This document shows, in pieces, positions 54,168 to 64,000 of a stretch of DNA of 64,000 nucleotides; position 1 is the first letter of the stretch, and every line of letters begins with the position of its first letter. The position numbers were made by a program, and so were the translations under genes. Origin of the DNA: Fasciola hepatica (Eukaryota > Platyhelminthes > Trematoda > Plagiorchiida > Fasciolidae); NCBI GenBank assembly GCA_948099385.1, contig CANUEZ040000196.1, positions 3,083,001-3,147,000 of the forward strand, written 5' to 3'. The notes below the pieces were generated by a model. It saw nothing but the letters and a program-made list of their open reading frames with translations, was not told the DNA's origin and searched no databases.

Positions 54168-55859
54168 ATCCTATGTTCCATCACTTCTCTATTTATGGGC
54201 CCAAGTAAAACCAAGGCATTCCCTTATGAACAATCCACTCAGATTGCTCATACAATGCAATAGAGCAGTAGCAGAGTAGATTTGTATAATATGATTCTCC
54301 ATGCAGCTTGACCACGGAACTGACCATTGAAAATTATGGAAGCACTGTACAGCTGTTCGATCCGCTAAGGGAATCATGAGCATTGCACATGGACAGAACC
54401 CACTCGGAGACACGAACAAGGGTTGGGGTGAACGAATGTCAGTCGAACACCCAATCCACAAGGCTAACCCATATGGGTCTCAACGATTTGTTCAACATAT
54501 ACACTACATGATATAGCACAATCCCCAAATCGCCTTCGGCTTTCGCTTTCACTTTGAACGGTAACAACCAAATTCTCGCACACCGATCCAATCCTATGTT
54601 CCATCACTTCTCTATTTATGGGCCTAATTAGAACCAAGGCATTCCCGTATGAACAATCCACACAGATTGCTCATACAATGCAATAGAGCAGTAGCAGAGT
54701 AGATTTGTATAATATGATTCTCCATGCAGCTTGAAAACTGAACTGACCATTGAAAATTATGGAAGCACTGTACAGCTGTTTGATCCGCTAAGGGAATCAT
54801 GAGCATTGCACATGGACAGAACCCACTCGGAGACACGAACAAGAGTTGGGGTGAACGAATGTCAGTCGAACACCCAAACAACAAGGCTATCCGATATGGG
54901 TCTCATCGCTTTGATCAACATATACACTACATGATATAGCACAATCCCCAAATTGGCTTCGGCTTTCGCTTCCGCTTTGAAAGGTAACAAACAAATTCTC
55001 GCACACCGATCCAATCCTATGTTCCATCACTTCTCTATTTATGGGCCTAAGTAAAACCAAGGCATTCCCTTATGAACAATCCACACAGATTGCTCATACA
55101 ATGCAATAGAGCAGTAGCAGAGTAGATTTGTATAATATGATTCTCCATGCAGCTTGAACACTGAACTGACCATTGAAAATTATAGAAGCACTGTACAGCT
55201 GTTTGATCCGCTAAGGGAATCATGAGCATTGCACATGGACAGAGCCCACTCGGAGACACGAACAAGGGTTGGAATGAACGATTGTCAGTCGAACACCCAA
55301 ACCACAAGGCTATCCGATATGGATCTCAACGCTTTGTTCAACATATACACTACATGATATAGCACAATCCCCAAATCGCCTTCGGCTTTCGCTTTCGCTT
55401 TGAACGGTAACAACCAAATTCTCGCACACCGATCCAATCCTATGTTCCATCACTTCTCTATTTATGGGCCTAATTAGAACCAAGGCATTCCCTTATGAAC
55501 AATCCACACAGATTGCTCATACAATGCAATAGAGCAGTAGCAGAGTAGATTTGTATAATATGATTCTCCATGCAGCTTGAACACTGAACTGACCATTGGC
55601 AATTATGGAAGCACTGTACAGCTGTTTGATCCGCTAAGGGAATCATGAGCATTGCACGTGGACAGAGCCCACTCGGAGACACGAACAAGGGTTGTGGTGA
55701 ACGAATGTCAGTCGAACACCCAAACCACAAGGCTATCCGATATGGGTCTCAACGCTTTGATCAACATATACACTACATGATATAGCACAATCCCCAAATT
55801 GGCTTCGGCTTTCGCTTTCGCTTTGAACGGTAACAACCAAATTCTCGCACACCGATCCA
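54168..55859. repeat. Units 129-132, mixed monomers
   Basis: Four units with many private changes: CCACTCAG, GACCACGGAAC and GTTCGATCC at 54168 (GACCACGGAAC also at 41043's unit); TTCCCGTATG and AAACAACAAGG at 54591; TTGGAATGAACG at 55014; GGCAATTATGG with CACGTGG at 55437. No HOR is seen. Confidence 0.75.
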
Positions 55860-57128
55860 ATCCTATGTTCCATCACTTCTCTATTTATGGGCCTAAGTAA
55901 AACCAAGGCATTCCCTTATGAACAATCCACACAGATTGCTCATACAATGCAATAGAGCAGTAGCAGAGTAGATTTGTATAATATGATTCTCCATGCAGCT
56001 TGAACACTGAACTGACCATTGAAAATTATGGAAGCACTGTACAGCTGTTTGATCCGCTAAGGGAATCATGAGCATTGCACGTAGACAGAACCCACTCGGA
56101 GACACGAACAAGGGTTGGGGTGAACGAATGTCAGTCGAACACCCAATCCACAAGGCTATCCGATAGGGATCTCAACGCTTTGTTCAACATATACAATACA
56201 TGATATAGCACAATCCCCAAATTGGCTTCGGCTTTCGCTTTCGCTTTGAACGGTAACAACCAAATTCTCGCACACCGATCCAATCCTATGTTCCATCACT
56301 TCTCTATTTATGGGCCTAAGTAAAACCAAGGCATTCCCTTATGAACAATCCACACAGATTGCTCATACAATGCAATAGAGCATGAGCAGAGTAGATTTGT
56401 ATAATATGATTCTCAATGCAGCTTGAACACTGAACTGACCATCGAAAATTATGGAAGCACTGTACAGCTGTTTGATCCGCTAAGGGAATCATGAGCATTG
56501 CACATAGACAGAACCCACTCGGAGACACGAACAAGGGTTGGGGTGAACGAATGTCAGTCGAACACCCAAACCACAAGGCTATCCCATATGGGTCTCAACG
56601 CTTTGTTCAACATATACACTACATGATATAGCACAATCCCCAAATCGCCTTCGGCTTTCGCTTTCGCTTTGAATGGTAACAACCAAATTCTCGCACACCG
56701 ATCCAATCCTATGTTCCATCACTTCTCTATTTATGGGCCTAAGTAAAACCAAGGCATTCCCTTATGAACAATCCACACAGATTGCTCATACAATGCAATA
56801 GAGCAGTAGCAGAGTAGATTTGTATAATATGATTCTCCATGCAGCTTGAACACTGAACTGACCATTGAAATTTATGGAAGCACTGTACAGCTGTTTGATC
56901 CGCTAAGGGAATCATGAGCATTGCACATGGACAGAGCCCACTCGGAGACACGAACAAGGGTTGGGGTGAACGAATGTCAGTCGAACACCCAAATCACAAG
57001 GCTATCCCATATGGGTCTCAACGCTTTGTTCAACATATACACTACATGATATAGCACAATCCCCAAATTGGCTTCGGCTTTCGCTTTCGCTTTGAACGGT
57101 AACAACCAAATTCTCGCACACCGATCCA
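55860..57128. repeat. Three-unit block P-Q-R, first occurrence
   Basis: P: CACGTAGACAG and GATAGGGATCTC. Q: GCATGAGCAGAG, CTCAATGCAG, CCATCGAAAAT, CACATAGACAG. R: GAAATTTATGG and CAAATCACAAGG. The trio recurs at 57129 (1269 bp on) and 59244 (2115 bp further). Confidence 0.92.
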
Positions 57129-59243
57129 ATCCTATGTTCCATCACTTCTCTATTTATGGGCCTAAGTAAAACCAAGGCATTCCCTTATGAACAATCCACA
57201 CAGATTGCTCATACAATGCAATAGAGCAGTAGCAGAGTAGATTTGTATAATATGATTCTCCATGCAGCTTGAACACTGAACTGACCATTGAAAATTATGG
57301 AAGCACTGTACAGCTGTTTGATCCGCTAAGGGAATCATGAGCATTGCACGTAGACAGAACCCACTCGGAGACACGAACAAGGGTTGGGGTGAACGAATGT
57401 CAGTCGAACACCCAAACCACAAGGCTATCCGATAGGGATCTCAACGCTTTGTTCAACATATACAATACATGATATAGCACAATCCCCAAATTGGCTTCGG
57501 CTTTCGCTTTCGCTTTGAACGGTAACAACCAAATTCTCGCACACCGATCCAATCCTATGTTCCATCACTTCTCTATTTATGGGCCTAAGTAAAACCAAGG
57601 CATTCCCTTATGAACAATCCACACAGATTGCTCATACAATGCAATAGAGCATGAGCAGAGTAGATTTGTATAATATGATTCTCAATGCAGCTTGAACACT
57701 GAACTGACCATCGAAAATTATGGAAGCACTGTACAGCTGTTTGATCCGCTAAGGGAATCATGAGCATTGCACATAGACAGAACCCACTCGGAGACACGAA
57801 CAAGGGTTGGGGTGAACGAATGTCAGTCGAACACCCAAACCACAAGGCTATCCCATATGGGTCTCAACGCTTTGTTCAACATATACACTACATGATATAG
57901 CACAATCCCCAAATCGCCTTCGGCTTTCGCTTTCGCTTTGAATGGTAACAACCAAATTCTCGCACACCGATCCAATCCTATGTTCCATCACTTCTCTATT
58001 TATGGGCCTAAGTAAAACCAAGGCATTCCCTTATGAACAATCCACACAGATTGCTCATACAATGCAATAGAGCAGTAGCAGAGTAGATTTGTATAATATG
58101 ATTCTCCATGCAGCTTGAACACTGAACTGACCATTGAAATTTATGGAAGCACTGTACAGCTGTTTGATCCGCTAAGGGAATCATGAGCATTGCACATGGA
58201 CAGAGCCCACTCGGAGACACGAACAAGGGTTGGGGTGAACGAATGTCAGTCGAACACCCAAATCACAAGGCTATCCCATATGGGTCTCAACGCTTTGTTC
58301 AACATATACACTACATGATATAGCACAATCCCCAAATTGGCTTCGGCTTTCGCTTTGGCTTTTAACGGTAACAACCAAATTCTCGCACACCAATCCAATC
58401 CTATGTTCCATCACTTCTCTATTTATGGGCCTTATTAGAACCAAGGCATTCCATTCTGAACAATCCACACAGATTGCTCATACAATGCAATAGAGCAGTA
58501 GCAGAGTAGATTTGTATAATATGATTCTCCATGCAGCTTGAACACTGAATTGACCATTGAAAATTATGGAAGCACTGTACAGCTGTTTGATCCGCTAAGG
58601 GAATCATGAGCATTGCACATAGACAGAACCCACTCGGAGACACGAACAAGGGTTGGGGTGAACGAATGTCAGTCGAACACCCAAACCACAAGGCTATCCC
58701 ATATGGGTCTCAACGCTTTGTTCAACATATACACTACATGATATAGCACAATCCCCAAATCGCCTTCGGCTTTCGCTTTCGCTTTGAATGGTAACAACCA
58801 AATTCTCGCACACCGATCCAATCCTATGTTCCATCACTTCTCTATTTATGGGCCTAAGTAAAACCAAGGCATTCCCTTATGAACAATCCACACAGATTGC
58901 TCATACAATGCAATAGAGCAGTAGCAGAGTAGATTTGTATAATATGATTCTCCATGCAGCTTGAACACTGAACTGACCATTGAAATTTATGGAAGCACTG
59001 TACAGCTGTTTGATCCGCTAAGGGAATCATGAGCATTGCACATGGACAGAGCCCACTCGGAGACACGAACAAGGGTTGGGGTGAACGAATGTCAGTCGAA
59101 CACCCAAATCACAAGGCTATCCCATATGGGTCTCAAAGCTTTGTTCAACATATACAATACATGATATAGCACAATCCCCAAATTGGCTTCGGCTTTCGCT
59201 TTCGCTTTGAACGGTAACAACGAAATTCTCGCACACCGATCCA
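57129..59243. repeat. 2115 bp five-unit HOR, copy 1 (P-Q-R'-S-R'')
   Basis: P, Q and the head of R match 55860-57128. R' ends with GGCTTTTAACGG and CACCAATCC. S starts CCTTATTAGAACC and CCATTCTGAAC with TGAATTGACC. R'' again has GAAATTTATGG but ends AACAACGAAATT. Confidence 0.92.
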
Positions 59244-61358
59244 ATCCTATGTTCCATCACTTCTCTATTTATGGGCCTAAGTAAAACCAAGGCATTCCCT
59301 TATGAACAATCCACACAGATTGCTCATACAATGCAATAGAGCAGTAGCAGAGTAGATTTGTATAATATGATTCTCCATGCAGCTTGAACACTGAACTGAC
59401 CATTGAAAATTATGGAAGCACTGTACAGCTGTTTGATCCGCTAAGGGAATCATGAGCATTGCACGTAGACAGAACCCACTCGGAGACACGAACAAGGGTT
59501 GGGGTGAACGAATGTCAGTCGAACACCCAAACCACAAGGCTATCCGATAGGGATCTCAACGCTTTGTTCAACATATACAATATATGATATAGCACAATCC
59601 CCAAATTGGCTTCGGCTTTCGCTTTCGCTTTGAACGGTAACAACCAAATTCTCGCACACCGATCCAATCCTATGTTCCATCACTTCTCTATTTATGGGCC
59701 TAAGTAAAACCAAGGCATTCCCTTATGAACAATCCACACAGATTGCTCATACAATGCAATAGAGCATGAGCAGAGTAGATTTGTATAATATGATTCTCAA
59801 TGCAGCTTGAACACTGAACTGACCATCGAAAATTATGGAAGCACTGTACAGCTGTTTGATCCGCTAAGGGAATCATGAGCATTGCACATAGACAGAACCC
59901 ACTCGGAGACACGAACAAGGGTTGGGGTGAACGAATGTCAGTCGAACACCCAAACCACAAGGCTATCCCATATGGGTCTCAACGCTTTGTTCAACATATA
60001 CACTACATGATATAGCACAATCCCCAAATCGCCTTCGGCTTTCGCTTTCGCTTTGAATGGTAACAACCAAATTCTCGCACACCGATCCAATCCTATGTTC
60101 CATCACTTCTCTATTTATGGGCCTAAGTAAAACCAAGGCATTCCCTTATGAACAATCCACACAGATTGCTCATACAATGCAATAGAGCAGTAGCAGAGTA
60201 GATTTGTATAATATGATTCTCCATGCAGCTTGAACACTGAACTGACCATTGAAATTTATGGAAGCACTGTACAGCTGTTTGATCCGCTAAGGGAATCATG
60301 AGCATTGCACATGGACAGAGCCCACTCGGAGACACGAACAAGGGTTGGGGTGAACGAATGTCAGTCGAACACCCAAATCACAAGGCTATCCCATATGGGT
60401 CTCAACGCTTTGTTCAACATATACACTACATGATATAGCACAATCCCCAAATTGGCTTCGGCTTTCGCTTTGGCTTTTAACGGTAACAACCAAATTCTCG
60501 CACACCAATCCAATCCTATGTTCCATCACTTCTCTATTTATGGGCCTTATTAGAACCAAGGCATTCCATTCTGAACAATCCACACAGATTGCTCATACAA
60601 TGCAATAGAGCAGTAGCAGAGTAGATTTGTATAATATGATTCTCCATGCAGCTTGAACACTGAATTGACCATTGAAAATTATGGAAGCACTGTACAGCTG
60701 TTTGATCCGCTAAGGGAATCATGAGCATTGCACATAGACAGAACCCACTCGGAGACACGAACAAGGGTTGGGGTGAACGAATGTCAGTCGAACACCCAAA
60801 CCACAAGGCTATCCCATATGGGTCTCAACGCTTTGTTCAACATATACACTACATGATATAGCACAATCCCCAAATCGCCTTCGGCTTTCGCTTTCGCTTT
60901 GAATGGTAACAACCAAATTCTCGCACACCGATCCAATCCTATGTTCCATCACTTCTCTATTTATGGGCCTAAGTAAAACCAAGGCATTCCCTTATGAACA
61001 ATCCACACAGATTGCTCATACAATGCAATAGAGCAGTAGCAGAGTAGATTTGTATAATATGATTCTCCATGCAGCTTGAACACTGAACTGACCATTGAAA
61101 TTTATGGAAGCACTGTACAGCTGTTTGATCCGCTAAGGGAATCATGAGCATTGCACATGGACAGAGCCCACTCGGAGACACGAACAAGGGTTGGGGTGAA
61201 CGAATGTCAGTCGAACACCCAAATCACAAGGCTATCCCATATGGGTCTCAACGCTTTGTTCAACATATACACTACATGATATAGCACAATCCCCAAATTG
61301 GCTTCGGCTTTCGCTTTGGCTTTTAACGGTAACAACCAAATTCTCGCACACCAATCCA
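59244..61358. repeat. 2115 bp five-unit HOR, copy 2 (P-Q-R'-S-R')
   Basis: First four units are nearly base-identical to copy 1; the difference I can see in P is ACAATATATG for ACAATACATG. The fifth unit is R' here (GGCTTTTAACGG tail) instead of R''. It is followed by an S-headed unit, so the R'-S pair repeats on. Confidence 0.92.
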
Positions 61359-61781
61359 ATCCTATGTTCCATCACTTCTCTATTTATGGGCCTTATTAGA
61401 ACCAAGGCATTCCATTCTGAACAATCCACACAGATTGCTCATACAATGCAATAGAGCAGTAGCAGAGTAGATTTGTATAATATGATTCTCCATGCAGCTT
61501 GAACACTGAATTGACCATTGAAAATTATGGAAGCACTGTACAGCTGTTTGATCCGCTAAGGGAATCATGAGCATTGCACATGGACAGAGCCCACTCGGAG
61601 ACACGAACAGGGGTTGGGGTGAACGAATGTCAGTCGAACACCCAAATCACAAGGCTATCCCATATGGGTCTCAACGCTCTGTTCAACATATACAATACAC
61701 GATATAGCACAATCCCCAAATTGGCTTCGGCTTTCGCTTTCGCTTTGAACGGTAACAACCAAATTCTCGCACACCGATCCA
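61359..61781. repeat. S-headed monomer with a different tail (unit 146)
   Basis: The head equals S (CCTTATTAGAACC, CCATTCTGAAC, TGAATTGACC). From about 61582 it differs: CATGGACAG, ACAGGGGTTGG, CAAATCAC, CGCTCTGTTC, ACACGATATAG. The S units at 58398 and 60513 instead have a Q-type tail after the same head, so they look like S/Q recombinants and this unit may be closer to the parental S. Confidence 0.8.
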
Positions 61782-63896
61782 ATCCTATGTTCCATCACTT
61801 CTCTATTTATGGGCCTAAGTAAAACCAAGGCATTCCCTTATGAACAATCCACACAGATTGCTCATTCAATGCAATAGAGCAGTAGCAGAGTAGATTTGTA
61901 TAATATGATTCTCCATGCAGCTTGAACACTGAACTGACCATTGAAAATGATGGAAGCACTGTACAGCTGTTTGATCCGCTAAGGGAATCATGAGCATTGC
62001 ACATGGACAGATCCCACACGGATTCACGAACAAGGATTGGAATGAACGATTGTCAGTCGAACACCCAAACCACAAGGCTATCCGATATGGGTCTCAACGC
62101 TTTGTTCAACATATACACTACATGATATAGCACAATCCCCAAATTGGCTTCGGCTTTCGCTTTCGCTTTGAACGGTAACAACCAAATTCTCGCACACCGA
62201 TCCAATCCTATGTTCCATCATTTCTCTATTTATGGGCCTAAGTAAAACCAAAGCATTCCCTTATGAACAATCCACACAGATTGCTCATACAATGCAATAG
62301 AGCAGTAGCAGAGTAGATTTGTATAATATGATTCTCCATGCAGCTTGAACACTGAACTGACCATTGAAATTTATGGAAGCACTGTACAGCTGTTTGATCC
62401 GCTAAGGGAATCTAGAGCATTGGATATGGACAGAACCCACTCGGAGACACAAACAAGGGTTGGGATGAACGAATGTCAGTCGAACACCCAAACCACAAGG
62501 CTATCCGATAAGGGTCTCAACGCTTTGTTCAACATATACACTACATGATATAGCACAATCCCCAAATTGGCTTCGGCTTTCGCTTTCGCTTTGAACGGTA
62601 ACAACCAAATTCTCGCACACCGATCCAATCCTATGTTCATTCATTTCTCTATTTATGGGCCTAAGTAAAACCAAGGCATTCCCTTATGAACAATCCACAC
62701 AGATTGCTCATACAATGCAATAGAGCAGTAGCAGAGTAGATTTGTATAATATGATTCTCCATGCAGCTTGAACACTGAACTGACCATTGAAAATTATGGA
62801 AGCACTGTACAGCTGTTTGATCCGCTAAGGGAATCATGAGCATTGGATATGGACAGAACCCACTCGGAGACACAACCAAGGGTTGGGATGAACGAATGTC
62901 AGTCGAACACCCAAACCACAAGGCTATCCGATATGGGTCTCAACGCTTTGTTCAACATATACACTACATGATATAGCACAATCCCCAAATTGGCTTCGGC
63001 TTTCGCTTTTGCTTTGAACGGTAACAACCAAATTCTCGCACACTGATCCAATCTTATGTTCCATCACTTCTCTATTTATGGGCCTTAGTAAAACCAAGGC
63101 ATTCCCTTATGAACAATCCACACAGATTGCTCATACATTGCAATAGAGCAGTAGCAGAGTAGATTTGTATAATATGATTCTCCATGCAGCTTGAACACTG
63201 AACTGACCATTGAAAATTATGGAAGCACTGTACAGCTGTTTGATCCGCTAAGGGAATCATGAGCATTGCACATGGACAGAGCCCACTTGGAGACACGAAC
63301 AAGGGTTGGGGTGAACGAATGTCAGTCGAACACCCAAACCACAAGGCTATCCGATATGGGTCTCAACGCTTTGTTCAACATATACACTACATGATATAGC
63401 ACAATCCCCAAATTGGCTTCGGCTTTCGCTTTCGCTTTGAACGGTAACAACCAAATTCTCGCACACCGATCCAATCCTATGTTCCATCACTTCTCTATTT
63501 ATGGGCCTAAGTAAAACCAAGGCATTCCCTTATGAACAATCCACACAGATTGCTCATACAATGCAATAGAGCAGTAGCAGAGTAGATTTGTATAATATGA
63601 TTCTCCATGATGCTTGAACACTGAACTGACCATTGAAATTTATGGAAGCACTGTACAGCTGTTTGATCCGCTAAGGGAATCATGAGCATTGCACATGGAC
63701 AGAGCCCACTCGGAGACACGAACAAGGGTTGGGGTGAACGAATGTCAGTCGAACACCCAAATCACAAGGCTATCCCATATGGGTCTCAACGCTTTGTTCA
63801 ACATATACAATACATGATATAGCACAATCCCCAAATCGCCTTCGGCTTTCGCTTTCGCTTTGAACGGTAACAACCAAATTCTCGCACACCGATCCA
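61782..63896. repeat. Right-hand units 147-151, more diverged
   Basis: These carry many private or locally shared changes: CACGGATTCACG and CTCATTCAATG at 61782; TCTAGAGCATTGGATATGG and CGATAAGGG at 62205; CATTGGATATGG and CACAACCAAGG at 62628; GGCCTTAGT, ACATTGCAAT and CACTTGGAG at 63051; CCATGATGCTTG at 63474. All five are 423 bp and in register. Confidence 0.85.
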
Positions 63897-64000
63897 ATCC
63901 TATGTTCCATCACTTCTCTATTTATGGGCCTAAGTAAAACCAAGGCATTCTCTTATGAACAATCCACACAGATTGCTCATACAATGCAATAGAGCAGTAG
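63897..64000. repeat. Partial monomer at the right edge
   Basis: First 104 bp of the 152nd unit, cut by the end of the window. It has a TTCTCTTATG variant and is otherwise typical, so the array continues beyond the window. Confidence 0.97.

Larger units (their letters stand above)
1..64000. repeat. Uninterrupted satellite DNA array, 423 bp monomer, 151.2 copies
   Basis: The same 423 bp unit recurs head to tail across the whole window, always in one orientation. With the first base as unit start, units begin at 1, 428, 851 and so on every 423 bp, except for two sets. Units of 427 bp start at 1, 1697, 4662, 24958, 33844, 38078, 52041, 53314 and 53741. Units of 422 bp start at 7204, 8895, 9317, 9739, 13122, 17774, 18619, 19464, 20732, 22000, 23691, 24536 and 32999. 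These rules give every boundary and end exactly at 63897, where a 104 bp partial unit begins. No non-satellite sequence, inversion or gap was seen. Copies differ mainly by shared single-base variants, so they form families. Arrays like this are typical of eukaryotic heterochromatin; which chromosomal compartment is not shown by the sequence. I do not recognise a named satellite family. Confidence 0.99.

Noticed and set aside
1..64000. CRISPR array
   Set aside because: The whole 423 bp is repeated with no short direct repeat/unique spacer pattern, and there are no cas genes.
1..64000. LTR or other transposon origin
   Set aside because: No terminal inverted repeats, target duplications, primer-binding site or coding remnant could be seen in the unit. 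A database search would be needed to exclude a distant relation.

Overview
The whole window is one satellite DNA array: 151 complete head-to-tail copies of a 423 bp monomer plus a partial 152nd copy at the right edge. No unique gene, RNA gene, transposable element, CRISPR array or other interruption was found. Taking the first base as the monomer start, the length accounts for itself exactly. There are 151 x 423 bp, plus nine copies that are 4 bp longer, minus thirteen that are 1 bp shorter, giving 63,896 bp; the last 104 bp open the next copy. All copies point the same way. A counted monomer is about 43% G+C.

A long, uninterrupted, same-orientation array with nested higher-order repeats (HORs) is typical of eukaryotic heterochromatin (centromeric, pericentromeric or subtelomeric). 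I do not recognise the monomer as a named satellite and cannot name the organism. Neither array end is inside the window.

Layout. 1-7203: mixed monomers with loose 6- and 7-unit recurrences. 7204-13543: duplicated blocks of several units, including three copies of one dimer. 13544-17350: a 3-unit periodicity that ends in an aberrant monomer. 17351-19463: two-unit alternation marked by a 1 bp deletion. 19464-23267: a 1268 bp three-monomer HOR present three times in tandem. 23268-37654: mixed monomers with little clear HOR. 37655-44849: alternating X/Y monomers in 2- and 3-unit spacings. 44850-51617: a five-unit block repeated seven units later. 51618-54167: a 1273 bp 3-unit repeat and two adjacent long monomers. 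54168-61781: nested 3-unit and 5-unit repeats, the 5-unit block (2115 bp) occurring twice in tandem. 61782-64000: somewhat more diverged monomers.

Several monomers are recombinant: the head matches one local type and the tail another, and the next monomer is the one that normally follows the tail type. This is the pattern expected from unequal crossing-over. Within the monomer I see a 37-nt imperfect hairpin, two overlapping 8-bp palindromes, a polymorphic 10-bp palindrome, a short hexamer run and a CENP-B-box-like 17-mer. Small ORFs of about 60-140 codons recur in nearly every copy, but they are a by-product of the repeat (423 is divisible by 3) and are not annotated as genes. I found no new gene-encoded system; the interest is in satellite structure and its recombination history.
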